Below are positions 11,238-26,039 of a stretch of 64,000 nucleotides of DNA, one piece after another. Under the pieces are notes generated by a model. The model ran no database searches and was not told the origin of the DNA. It saw only the letters and a program-made list of their open reading frames with translations. The DNA is from Nymphaea colorata. Taxonomy: Eukaryota; Streptophyta; Magnoliopsida; Nymphaeales; Nymphaeaceae. Each line of letters opens with the position of its first letter. Position 1 is the first letter of the stretch. Where the stretch lies: the NCBI RefSeq assembly GCF_008831285.2, contig NC_045144.1, positions 6,222,575 through 6,286,574 of the forward strand, given 5' to 3'. Both the position numbers and the translations under genes were made by a program.

Positions 11238-11539
11238 AAGGTAAGTAAGTTGGAGATGACAGTAACAATATCTTGAATTTCCAGTTGATAAATCACTGGG
11301 ATACTAGGGACAACGGCTTCTGGTGGTCGTCGTTTCCTCCCATCTCAATCTCTCTCTTGCTCTCTAATGTGTTTAAATGAGAATATCAATGTGGAATTTC
11401 AGCTATATATCCTGCTCATGACATGTTTGATTAATTGCTTAAATGAATTCGTCAAAGACTTTCAGTGCCATTTGCCAGGGCAATCCATCCATGTACGTCT
11501 CTATAGTCTAAAAAATTCAACTTCCAAAAACTTCTCTCT

Positions 11540-13223
11540 ACCAAAAACAGAGGATTTGTCGACGGCTGAAAAATGTCAGTAAATATACCAACGTGTCGGT
11601 AAACATTTTACCAACGTTCGAGGGGGTCGATGGTGAAGATAATATCAGTGAAAACTATCGTGGGATATTTTAGTGCACACCTCGGTGTACAATTCTGCAC
11701 AGATGCATCATGTGCCTATGCCTGTAAATAAAATTATTACTCACGTCCGCAAATGTTGGTATGTAAAACTTTTTACGACACGTTGTAGATGTCAGTAAAA
11801 CATTTTATTGACATATAGGTGGACATTAGTAATATATTTATCGACATGATTTCATGCGTCGGTGAACATTTGTTAATTTTTTTTATCGATCAACAAAATG
11901 CACTACAACAGTACTAAGAATGACCACCTGAATGGCACTGGGTAATCAATTGGACAGAAAAAGCACATATGAATAATGCTTTTAAAACACAATTTACATA
12001 AGACTGTGACGCAATGAATGGACACTTCATAAGCTAATGTGAAGGATGTAGAAACTAGGCTATGAAAAGCAATTATAGAAGAACCATTCAAAACCAAAAT
12101 GTGGCATCCCCCATTACTGCCAAAAGAAAGCCAACGATTTCACTGCTATATCTAAAATAGAAGTTGAAGTTGAAGTAGATTAGCAACTTACCTTGCTCCC
12201 TGAGAGCCTCATCAATGACCTTAGCTACTAGTTATGTTGAAAAGTTACCAAAAAGAAAAAGTAATAGTAACGACTGAGAAAAAAAACCAATCGAATGGAA
12301 TCAGACAAGAGGAGTATCATTGCTAACCTTATTGAAGTGCTCATACTATCTATTGCCCAAACCGAACGTACCATATTGAAGGTTCTCGAGCCAAGTTCCT
12401 CTTTCTTTACACTTAAAACCTAAAATCATTATCCTAAAACAATATTATAATAAAAATCATTCACAAATAGAAAAAACTTAAAATTAAGTTCGATGAACCT
12501 ACCTTTTTATCATTTATACGTCAAAAATTGATGAACATCAGCGATGGATCAAAAATTTCAGTAAATGCCGGTCGGAAGAAGAAGGAGAAAAAAGAAGATA
12601 GAAGAAGAAGAAAGGAGAAGAAGGGCTCGAGCAGAGTTATAGAATTGGGGAAGCCTTTACCAACGCATAGGATGCGTCCTTATAGGTTTACTTAAAAATG
12701 CCGGTAAAAGCTTTATGGTAGCTTTTACTGATGTTTTACATGTGTCGGTAAAAGAGATTTTTAGCGATGCGAGCATGACCACGTGTGAGTAAAACTTACT
12801 TCTTTTTACTGATGTCTGCAAAGTGGACATCGGTGAAAGGTTTTTTACTGACCTTATCTTCTGAACGTTGGTAAAAGTGACATGTTTTAGTGACATTTTC
12901 GAGCTAGACATTTGTAAAAGCTCAACTTCAAATAACATCCTAGTGGCACGTGTTGGGGAAGGCTACTTTTCATCGATGTTTTTTTCCAAACATTGGTAAA
13001 AGTGACTTGTTTATTGACATTTTAGAACTAGATGTCAATAAAAGCTCAACTTCAACGACATCCAAATGGCAAACGTCGGCGATGGTTAGGTTCACTGACG
13101 TCTTATTCTGGATGTCAATAAAAGTTAATCTTCACCGACATTTAAGGCTGGACGTTGGTAAGAGTAGCCTTTCACTGATGTCCAGTTTTCCTACGCGTGG
13201 GTAAATCTGTCTTTTTTGTAGTG
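11540..13223. mobile_element. CACTA (En/Spm)-like DNA transposon remnants
   Basis: Two clusters (11540-11890 and about 12540-13210) hold many short direct and inverted copies of a GTCGGTAAAA / TTTTACCGAC-type motif, the usual subterminal repeats of CACTA elements. The right edge ends TTTTTTGTAGTG at 13223, the complement of a CACTACAA terminus. A CACTACAACAG terminus occurs at 11899. No transposase ORF is visible, and a clean 3-bp target duplication was not found, so more than one partial element may be present. Homologous DNA lies at 53970-54730. Confidence 0.55.
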
Positions 13224-13391
13224 TATATGGTTGTGGATGCAGGAGAACTTTGGTCTACAAACCACGTAAAAGTCTCTGTTTTCTTCTTCTTCTTCTTTTA
13301 TCGATTGGTTATTTTTTTGTCTGTTTTAGTTAATAAACTCAGCAGCCATTTGGAGTTCTTCATGAGGGTGTGGTTTTTGTTGATGTTCCTA

Positions 13392-13616
13392 ATGATGGAT
13401 GATAAAGAGTGTAAAGGGCTAAGTACAGCAGAATGTGTTCATATTAGGTTTTATCTACACACAAGTGTGGCAAACCTTGAATATGTTACATGTTGGGTGT
13501 TATCTACAGTTTTCTTGCACATGGAATATAAACTAGGAGAAAATAAAGCAAAGATTGGGGTGGTTCCTTTTGACCATCTTGTTGTTGTGGTCTCCAGTTA
13601 TAATGGCTCACCTTAA
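13392..13616 (+). pseudogene. Secreted-peptide gene exon 2 candidate, copy near P450 A (phytosulfokine-precursor-like, tentative)
   Basis: Open frame reading MMDDKECKGLSTAEC, then VANLEYVT further on. Phytosulfokine precursors carry a Cys-x-Gly-(Leu/Val)-x-x-Glu-Glu-Cys-Leu stretch just before an acidic residue and YIYTQ. The CKGLSTAEC part fits, but the YIYTQ hormone is absent. Relative to the copies at 35202 and 54909 this copy lacks 2 bp after the Cys motif, which changes the downstream frame. Probably decayed. Other origins are possible. Confidence 0.3.
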
Positions 13617-13655
13617 TATGTTAAAACCTCCAAATACTCTTTATCTCTCTTTTTG

Positions 13656-14111
13656 TCTCTACAACACACAACTTTGAAAAGTTGTATCACATTTAAGATT
13701 GTGAAGAATTTTAGAAAACTTGTAAAGAGGGTTGTTAAGTGATTAGTTGTCCTGTTTTCTAGTCTTTTTGAGTTGGAACTGAAACTTGTATAAGGCAAGT
13801 AAGGATCCACCATACCAGTATCCCGAGCCCGATGTGGGAAAAGACCAAGTTATTATAGTGGTTTCAGAGCCGGTTCAACACTAGACCTAAAGTCCCAAAC
13901 TTAAGAGGGTGGATTATAATGCCCCATTTTGAAAAGTGATGTAAGTTTGTGAAGAATCTTAGAATACGTATAAAGGGAGTTGTTAAGTAGTTGGTTGTCC
14001 TAGTTACTAAACTTTTTGTGTTGGAAACGAAGTTATTATGAGGCAGGTTGGGATCCGTTAGACTAAGGCCTCGAGACCAGTGTAGAAGGAGATTGTATGG
14101 TATGGTTACAA
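13656..14111 (+). mobile_element. TRIM-like miniature LTR retrotransposon
   Basis: Two related ~200-bp blocks in direct orientation (about 13656-13857 and 13914-14111), each with TTTTGAAAAG or CTTTGAAAAG near the start and a GTTGTTAAGT core. Between them are TGGTTTCAGAGCCGG at 13859-13873, like an initiator-Met tRNA binding site, and a purine tract AAGAGGGTGGA at 13903-13913. The internal part is only about 55 bp with no coding region. A sister copy sits at 35580-36015 in the duplicated segment, so it predates the duplication. Exact ends uncertain. Confidence 0.45.
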
Positions 14112-14248
14112 TCTCAACCAAAAGGTATGCAGCATACCTAATTGGATAAAAGGCACATATCAGGCACATCTCTTGTTAAATTTTTGTAGGGGCTGTCTTC
14201 TGAACATTGAGAGTTGGCTGAGGGTTGTTTTTGTTGGTTGGTCCCTTA

Positions 14249-14283
<35 letters not shown>

Positions 14284-15590
14284 TGCGGGTGCCTTCACAT
14301 GACATCCTCTAGCAAATGGTGTTTTCTTGCACCTAAACCATAGATAAGCCATCTCTATGTAAGTTTAATTTGTGCAGAAAAAAATTATGAAAGAAAAGGT
14401 AGGTTTAATCAAGTCTTACATTTTTTTCTTTTTCAATTTTTTGTGAGTAGCTAGGGAGTTTAGACAAGGAAATAGGCATGGCAGTTCCTAAGTTCTTTAT
14501 CTTCTACCAGGACCAAGCCAACTTTAGGAAGTTTCAAAAAATTAATACCATGATTATGTAAATTTGAGTTATGATCATTAATTACCCTCGAATATGGCAT
14601 TAAACAGTCTTGTCACTATAATAAGTTTGGAAAAAAAATCTTAAGTTATTTCCAGTTCATTACTTTTAAATGAAAAGATAAGCTGTATTCTGATCTTTTG
14701 TAACCTTAGGGTATAGTGGGAAGGGCGGCAAGATTCGGTAGGATGAAATACTCATCCTTTTCACGAAACAATAAAAGTAGGAGACATAACTTCCAGCAAG
14801 TTGTTTCCTGAAAAATAAGCTATAGAATATGGGTAAGTACAAGTATAATAGTGGCAAACATGCCACATAAGTCATGAGCAAAACGTCATGGTTCCACTCT
14901 AACATGCAGACCTGGCATGGTACATGACTCTATCATTTCCTTCGTTTAACCAATATGGAATCGATTAAGGGAGAATGGAAAATAAGTGGACAAGTTAAAG
15001 GCAAAGAGGCTTTTTTCATACATGTTAATGAGTTGTAACATGCAAAAGGCAGAGAAGCTTTTTCATACATGTTAATGAGTTGTAACATGCAAGGAGATTA
15101 TTGGTCACTTTGATGTTTGATGTGTTGCAAACAGTTGTTTCACTCGAAAATAATGTTTAGGAATGATAGATTTTTCTAGTTTCTTGTGACATTAAAATTA
15201 ATTCTTCATAGAAAGTCATGAGATCTTTTATCCAAGAAAAAAAATGTTGAAACATTTTCTGTTGATTTTACTTTGAATATTCTTTGTGGCCTATAGGAAT
15301 GGAATAAGTAAGAAAATGAAAAAGTAGGACTGACGGGCTGGTTAAAGTCCGGTCATCATTCGGCCTCTTCAGGGTAGGGCCGCACAACAAGTCGAGTCAA
15401 CTCGGGCTCGTTTTGAACTCACTCGAAAACACTCGGCTCGAGCTCGACTCATTTATATACTAGCCGAGTTCGACCTTACACTTAAACTTGAAACAATAAG
15501 CCAGCCGAGTTCAAGTTGCAAAAACTTGACCATACTCGCTACTTAAAATTGGTTGAATCATTTAAACTAGGTTCACCAATTAAAGCAAAA
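14112..15590. other. Duplicated non-coding segment
   Basis: No gene recognised. The stretch up to about 15330 is homologous to 36016-37240 upstream of copy B, including a shared CTAGGGAGTTTAGAC block and a shared small open frame on the minus strand (14666-14905 and 36532-36876, both with WNHDVLLMTYV). That frame is not conserved along its length and is probably non-coding. It contains a (CT)n tract near 14250. Confidence 0.4.
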
Positions 15591-15602
15591 CCAGTTCACC
15601 GG

Positions 15603-16881
15603 TGTCATCACGCCAAATTTTCCAAAAAATACTGTACCCGGATTTAATCCTAGACCCCATACAAATTTGCAACTATTTGATCTAAAATGAATTTTTAAAC
15701 CCAAGTTTAGATCCAAATCAAGCATTTCAAACTCAAAATCCAAAATCGAGTTCAAAACGACAAAGTCTGGTTCTATGAGCGTCGCTCACATGCACAGACC
15801 TTCCTTTTGCATTATGTTTCGTCGGTGGCTAATTGAACCGAATGGAGTAGGCCGCACATTTTTAACAAAAACATTTCTTTTACACATTTTAAATTAAAAA
15901 AAAAAGTGTTTTATCCTTCCTATATAAACAACTTTTTTCATTTTATTTTATTAGATTCTATTTTATTTTATTTTTATTTTATTTTTAAAAAGGAAGGAGC
16001 ACGCTCCCGTGCGTGCGAGCGTGCGCATCATCAGGCGTGCGCACTCGCGCGAGTGCTCACGTGAGCGAGAAATTCAGCTCAACTGCAGTTTACAGAATGT
16101 ACCAAATACTAGGAATGAGCTCCATGGCTTTGGAAACTGAATTTAACTCAAACCACAAAAAATGACGTCAAAACCACCCAAGAAGGCCAAAAGGGGTGGT
16201 TTTGACCAAGAATAGGGCTTGCGCCGTGCGCAGGCCCTGTCCCGGCGCACCAACCGCAACAGTGCTTGGCGCATAAACGTGAGGTCGAAACGTGTCGCTC
16301 GAACGTGGTCGCGTCACGCGAGTGCTCGATGCAAGCACTCGTGACAACACTTGACACGAGCGCGCAAGTGCGCACGGGATTCCTTTTTTTTTAAATGAAA
16401 TAAAATAAAATGAAACGGATAAGAGGTTTTTTAGCATAACACCATTTTTTTAATAAAAATGCTTTTTATTACAAATAGGTGGGCCGAGTCCGTTTTGAAT
16501 GACTTTGGGCTCGTTTTAAATCTGGATTGGGTTCAATTAATCATCGACGCCGAGTAGTGAGCTCAAAAACACATTTTGGTGTGAGAATAAAATATAAGGC
16601 AAAGGGAACGTTTGTGTATGCGCGCGCCGCGCTCGAAGCATTAAATTTTGTCATTTTGATCTCAACCTCGGAATTTGAGTTTGAATTTCTCGATTTGGAT
16701 CCAAACTTGGGTGTTGGATCTAATTCAGATATGAGAATTGGATTTTGGATTTGAATTTCTTGTCTAAAGTTGGGATTTGAATTTGAATTTTGTGTTTTGG
16801 GTTCGAACATGGGTTTAAAGATTCATTTAAATCCAAATAAAATAAAATACAGTTTTTTTGAAAAAAGTTAGGGTGATAACA
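15603..16881. mobile_element. Foldback-like element with long imperfect inverted arms
   Basis: The left end TGTCATCAC and right end (complement TGTTATCAC) start two arms that remain related for several hundred bases in inverted orientation: both run through an ATTTGGATTTAAA-type zone, an (ATTTT)n zone and a GC-rich CGTGCGCACT zone toward a centre near 16080-16230. Single-arm relatives lie at 25180-25964 and 55211-55545. No transposase seen and no target duplication verified. It might instead be two solo LTRs in inverted orientation. Confidence 0.45.
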
Positions 16882-16984
16882 GATGCTCATCCTTGCTGCT
16901 AAGCCAGTGTAATCCATTCTTAGTAGCAAAGATTAGCACTACAAATTTTGATCAATGAAAATTTTGGCTAAAAAAATGTGAGAA

Positions 16985-17300
16985 GCGCATTTCGGGCTTA
17001 ACCCCTTACCTGAATGGGTTGTTTGAGCTTTTGTTGCAGATTTAACCATTTACCTATACGGGTTTGTTGAAATTAAATTCAGGTTTAACCCCCCCGCCCC
17101 CCGGATTGGGTTGCTATGGCTTGCATTGCAGGTACAACCCCTTACCTACGTAGGTTGGCCGAAATTGAACTCAGGTTTAACCACTCTCGTTGGGTTGCTT
17201 TGGCTTGCATTGCAGGTTTAACCCCTTACTTGCATGAGTTGTTCTTTTGTTCACGATTTCATGTTTGACCACTTTCCTGAATGGGTTGTTCGATAACAAG
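16985..17300 (+). repeat. Degenerate tandem repeat (GGTTTAACCCCTTAC type)
   Basis: Four to five diverged copies of a unit containing TTTAACCCCTTACCTG, GGGTTG and GGCTTGCATTGCAGG, spaced about 60-120 bp. No coding potential. Possibly the internal repeat of a large retroelement. Confidence 0.55.
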
Positions 17301-18690
17301 TGACAATGCCAGGAAAGAACCTTTAACGCCTCGAATACCTTTTGTTGAAGTTGGGAATGATACCCTATTGCTCCTACATTGGTTGTGATAAGAAGACTTC
17401 CTATCACCTCGAGTGTCTTATGGTGAAGGTTTTGTTTTCACCTAAGGCTACATTTTGAATTTGTCAAGTAAAATTCTCCAAACTAGTGTTTGGGTTGAGC
17501 TTGCTTTGAAAAAACACTTGGCCAAATGGCCAAGTTGCGCTTGCTAGTGACATGGTTGAGCTAACTTTAGAAGGCCCCGAACCTAGAGGCTGGATTGCAC
17601 TTGATCAAATCTTTAACTTAATAGCTGAGTTGATTTGATTGGGATATGACCCTTTTTTTGAAAGACAGAGTTGAATGTGAAAGAAAATTATATGTCGCAA
17701 AAACAATTTAGAAATGCCTCCAAATATTTACAATTTAAAAAAATACCCCAGTGTTAGCCACGTATTGGGTGAAAGAAAGTTGATGTCTTGGGTTGAGATT
17801 GAGGCAAATTACGTTTGATCAAATCTTTAGCCTAGCGGCTGAGTTGAATTATTGAGATTTGACCCTTTTCTTGATGGACAATGATGATTTTGTGAAAGAA
17901 AATATATGTCGCAAAATAATTTAGAAAATGCCTCAAAATATTCATAAATTAAGAAAACGCCCTAGTGTTGGTGGTTGCCATGACTGTAAGAGATAGGCTT
18001 TGGTTCAAAATAGAATGCGTCAATATACTGGGTAAAAGATAGATGGTTGATGTCTTGGGTTGGGACTGAGGTGAAGAAAATGTTGAAAAATGCCCCAATA
18101 ATTAGAAGGTGTGGACAAAAATTATAAAAAGAAAATTGATAAATTTCTTGCTAATAGGAAAATGTGTATGAGCTTAGGTATAAAAGAATTTTTGTTCTGT
18201 CTTTAATGGCAAGAAATTGAAACAAAGGTTGTAGGAAAGGAATAAGAATATGATTGGCCGATGATGATTCTCATAGTGAGATATCAAGTTAATAATATTT
18301 CAAGATAATATAGGAAAACAGAGAAAAATTCTGGGTGATTTATTATTCAAGCAGAGTACACATATATGAGGTTTGATTCATGAAGATATAGACTCAGTAG
18401 GGGTAAATGAATAAGTCAGAACCAAGTATCCGACGATTGAAAATAGAATATACTAGAGTACAGCAAAGATGGTAATCAACTTGATGAACCAAACAAATCA
18501 AGGACGGACAAATAAATAAGGATTGAGCCAATAGATGGCTATCAGGTTCAAGAATATGAGGACGGACAAATAAATAAGGATTGACAATGTATAATAAAAT
18601 GTAGATTTCGAAGCAACTCTAAAAAAAGTGGACTTGTCATGCAATAATTGAAGACCCAATGAAATTATGGAAGTAGTAAAATGGGAAGAA
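17301..18690. other. Non-coding, repeat-derived stretch
   Basis: No gene recognised. It contains diverged repeats of its own, for example GACCCTTTTTTTGA / GACCCTTTTCTTGATGG with ATGTCGCAAAA near 17650 and 17870, and a GGACGGACAAATAAATAAGG block twice near 18500 and 18555. A related sequence resumes after 21900, suggesting that the LTR-like block at 18697 split it. Confidence 0.4.
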
Positions 18691-18696
18691 AGACGT

Positions 18697-21600
18697 TGTC
18701 ACACCCCAACCTTTTGACCCTTAAAAAAATTTTTTTTTAACATAAAGCATTGAGGTGCGACTACACAACAATTCAAAAAGAAGGGAGCTATGTCATTCAA
18801 AACAATGGGACAAACTGTCATCTATATAACAATTTCAATTCATACAAAATCACATCTATGTGTACGACAAAAATGTCCTAAACAATATAATTGATGTCTA
18901 ACAAAACCAAGGCATCAATATAACCAAAACAAGATGCACCCGCACTACAAAAGACTCAAAACCTCCCCACTGGGATGTGAGTTCAACCATCTGATCAACC
19001 TATTGCCTCGGATCCCCAAAACCTGAAAAATAAAACAACAGAAGGTTTAGCCTTCGTAGTATGACAACAAGTCTGGAAAATCCATAACCCTCTTAGGCAT
19101 GGCTCAAATATGAGATAATCACAATTGTAAAAGCAAATGATCATCATGTCGTGGCAGGGTATAGTCATATGACTTGGCAAGAAGGCCCCTCACATAAACC
19201 ACGACATGTAAAGGCCACTCAATGGCCACGATAACACAATTCACATTCACATGCAAGGCATGCATAAACATATCATTCTCATTCATTTCATTAACATGCA
19301 CATCATTCACATACATTTCATTTATATTCTTTTTATTTTCATTAGTTTCCGTGAACTGATAGTTCATGTGAGTGCAAACACAGGCACGTGCACACCGCGG
19401 AAGGCCTACAGTAGGGAGACAACCTCCGTGGTGGCCCGAAACAGTATGGATCCATTCTCACTGCAGTGGCAGCGCACTCGTCCATGGATATATGAATTTG
19501 AAGGAGAGATACTCAGCCTTCCCTAGGACACCCAGTTTGGGAAGGCGAGAGCCCAACGCTCCAAGCACATCACATAACAATACCCTAGGGCTTTGCACCC
19601 CCTGCCCTCCGAACAGGCGATACCAGTGGTGAAAGCGGGACAACTCCTGAACACATTGCCACAACCCACTGGCCTCTCATCTCTTATTCTTTCATTCTTA
19701 TCATTATAATTGCATATTTACAAAATGACTAGCTATCTCATGAAGGTGGTTCACTTCACGAGTGCACCTACACATCCAATTGCCTCCACACGATGGCTAC
19801 ACATACCATTAACATTCTTAGTTAGCCGTCATAACAATACGAGTACAACAACCCTACAATCTCATTCAATTGCATTATTGCCCTTGGCAATGCATATGCA
19901 ACAATTCACAACATTCTCATTCATCAAAATTCACATTTATTCAATACATCGATCACATCTTTCAAAACTTAGCCAAATCTCGGAGAGTAGCCTCGATCCG
20001 TGATTGACTCATAGCTGTCATATACAGTTATCATTTTAGGATGCTTTCTAACGCACAATCGGGGTCGAGGAGATATTCGAGTCGATACCCCACCTCATCT
20101 GGCCTAAGCAGTTATCAATTCTAGCATAGACATGCAAATGCGTAACAGTTTTCAAAACAAGCTTCTAATAGCTTTCCAAAACAAAAATTATCACATAGCA
20201 AATCATTCGCATGCATACATACATTCACTTACAACACAATCATTCAATCACATCACAATCGTAGGATCCCATGATCCTGAAAACACACATTCACGTGTAG
20301 GCCTCAGGCAGATATTTGCCTGGAATGCCGCCATACCTGCCACGCGTCCACAAAACACTTCAAAATACTTCGAGCTTCACGTCTTGTTGCTCAAGGTCTA
20401 CTACATGTGCCCGGTGTACCTGCAAACATAAGCATGTGATAAGATTTCTACTTATTTCGCTTTACAATCTATACAAGTATAAAATATAATCATTGAGGCA
20501 TGTCATCGCCTCAGGAAGGTGTCGATGAGAAGTGTCGACCCACAAAGCCCTCCAATCGGCTTCTTCTCAATTCCTTTAGGTTGTCACCAAATGATTTAAG
20601 CTTCGCGCTTACGATTGAACCAATCACTAATATGTTTCTCCCTTGCTTCCATAGTTAAGGCGTCTTCCCAATACTTACACTCAACTTACCTACTGTCTCC
20701 CAACCAACAATGCAATACGCCCATCAACAATTGCATGAGCAACGTATTCACTAAAATGATTCTAATTCTTCATAACCCCATCAAATCTCTACCATATTTT
20801 CCAATAGCTTCGAAAATCAATTTATCATGCTAAAAATGTCATCATAAGCATGGATCATCGCATCTCCAAAATAAACCTAGACTTTTCCCAAAAAGCAAAG
20901 TCGCTAACATATACCATAAATAATCAATTCTTAATTCTATCAGGCTCACTCAATAATTATACGAGCACCAACAGAAAATATTCCACCATCTAGGCTCGAT
21001 TAGGCCTTGATCACCTCAATTTAAGAGTGCAAACTATTGTGATGCTTCCGGCAACCACCCCAAGAATTCAAACGATCCCTAAACGGCAAAAATCATGCAA
21101 TGCCGTCACCACCAACGCCGTTTAGCCGCTGTTATGAGGGGGAAGAACACGTCCCCAAGCTGAAATCTGATCAAACATCGATAATATAGTGAAAAAAATC
21201 ATTGAGGAAAAGTGCTCGGTTGGGGAAAAGGGAAAAAACAATCAGAAAATGGGGAGACGGCTCAAGTAGAGAGTGTGTGGGCTGGGGGAGGCGTTTGACA
21301 GAGAGAGATGGACAAACGAGAGAGAGCAAGAGAGAGATGTGGGAAAAAGCGCATGAGCAGGAGGAGGGTGCGAGTAGTGTGAGAGGAAGAAGGGCACAAC
21401 ACTGGAGAGGGAGAAAACGGAAGGGACCAAGAGCGAGCTCTAATAGAGAGAGTGTAGGTAAGGGAGTGAGATAGCACGAGAGGGAGCGGGTTGTGTTGGT
21501 GTGTTCAGTGGAGGGAGAGGGAGAGCAAGCAGGTAGAGAGAACACTGCAGAGAGGGGAGGATGCGTGAGAGTGGCGGAAGAGAAGACAGAGGAAGAGATA

Positions 21601-21840
21601 GGGAGGGAGACCGACAGCTTACCCGTGCAACACCGTCGCCATCGCCGTCGCCCTTCCTCTGCCGGTCCAGCTGCCATCACTGCCACACTGTCCGCCTTCC
21701 TCTTCTCTGCAACACAGTAGAGGAAGAAATGAAGAGGAGATGAAGAGGGGAAAATGAGGGAGAAAGGAGCGACGTCGAGCTCGTGCTCGAGAGTGGAGCT
21801 CGAGTCTGGGTGCGTACCCGCTCCAGCTCCACCTGCAAAA
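18697..21840 (-). mobile_element. Long LTR-like region, probably Ty3/gypsy
   Basis: Begins TGTCACACCCCAACC at 18697, which read on the minus strand is a CA-ended LTR terminus typical of gypsy LTRs. It runs through about 3 kb without a polymerase ORF. The 21200-21720 part is GA-rich on the + strand, that is CT-rich on the minus strand, like a 5' untranslated leader. The other end was not located with confidence (near 21840-21900) and no target duplication was verified. The sequences flanking the block on both sides resemble each other. Confidence 0.35.
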
Positions 21841-21899
21841 ACCAAAAGCTTTATAGACACCCCATGGGTATTGAAGCAAGAAAATTATTCGGCTGAATT

Positions 21900-25080
<3,181 letters not shown>

Positions 25081-25179
25081 TTTTGAAATTATTTTCAATT
25101 TTTTTTTAAATAGGTTTTGACTAAGTGAGAATGGCCATTAACCCTGCAAACACCCATTTGAGGTGTGGGAATGGCCAAT

Positions 25180-25964
25180 GCCCACCCAAGAAGGCCAAGG
25201 GGCGGTTTTTGACCAGGAATAGGGCCTGCAACGTTGCAGGCCCTGTCCCAGCGCACAACAGCGCCTAGTGCCACAAGCAGTCGAAACATGTCGCTCGAAT
25301 GTGCTCGTGTCACGCAATCGCTCACATCGAGCGTTTGCGACAGCGCTTGGCGACAGTGCTTGACGCGAGCGCTCGCGACAGCGCTTGACACGAGCGCTCG
25401 CGATAACGCTCAACTTGAGCGCGCGAGCGACAGCATTCACACGCGAGTGCGCACGGGATTTCTTTTTTTTTAAATGAAATAAAATAAAATAAAACCGATA
25501 AGAGGTTGTTTAGCATAACATCTTTTTTTTTTTAATAAAAATGCATTTTGTTACAAATACATGGGCCCACTCCATTTTCAATGACTCTAGGCTCATTTTA
25601 AATCCAGATTGGGTTCAATTGATCGTTGACGCCGACTAGTGAGCCCAAAAACACATCTTGGCGTGAGAATAAAATGTAAAGCAAAGGGAAGGTTTTTGCA
25701 TGCGCTCGCCGTGCTCGAAGCATTAAATTTGGTTGTTTTGATCTCGGCCTTGGATTTTGAGTTTGAATTTCTCGATTTGGATCTAAACTTGGGTTTTGGA
25801 TCAAATTTAGATCCGGTAATTGGATTTTTGGATTTGAATTTCTTGTCCAAAGTTGGGTTTTAAATTGGAATTTTGTGTTCTGGGTTCGGACATGGTTTTA
25901 AAGATTCATTTAAATCCAAATAAAATAAAATACATTTTTTTTTAAAAAAGTTGGAGTGATAACA
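25180..25964. mobile_element. Single arm of the foldback-like element, second copy
   Basis: Homologous to the right arm of 15603-16881, including the shared CCACCCAAGAAGGCCAA start, the GC-rich zone, the (AAAT)n zone and the right end GTGATAACA at 25964. The GC-rich zone at 25320-25440 is expanded by diverged copies of GACAGCGCTTGACACGAGCG-type units. The left arm is missing or unrecognisable. Confidence 0.5.
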
Positions 25965-26039
25965 AAGACATCACATTTCTATCACCACATCTGTTGTTAG
26001 ACTAAGAGAATTTAAAGTGTTCATCTAATCTCTCCACCT

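Noticed and set aside
21171-21860. 229-codon open frame on the minus strand
   Set aside because: Low-complexity Ser/Leu/Pro sequence from a GA-rich tract, no family, inside LTR-like DNA.
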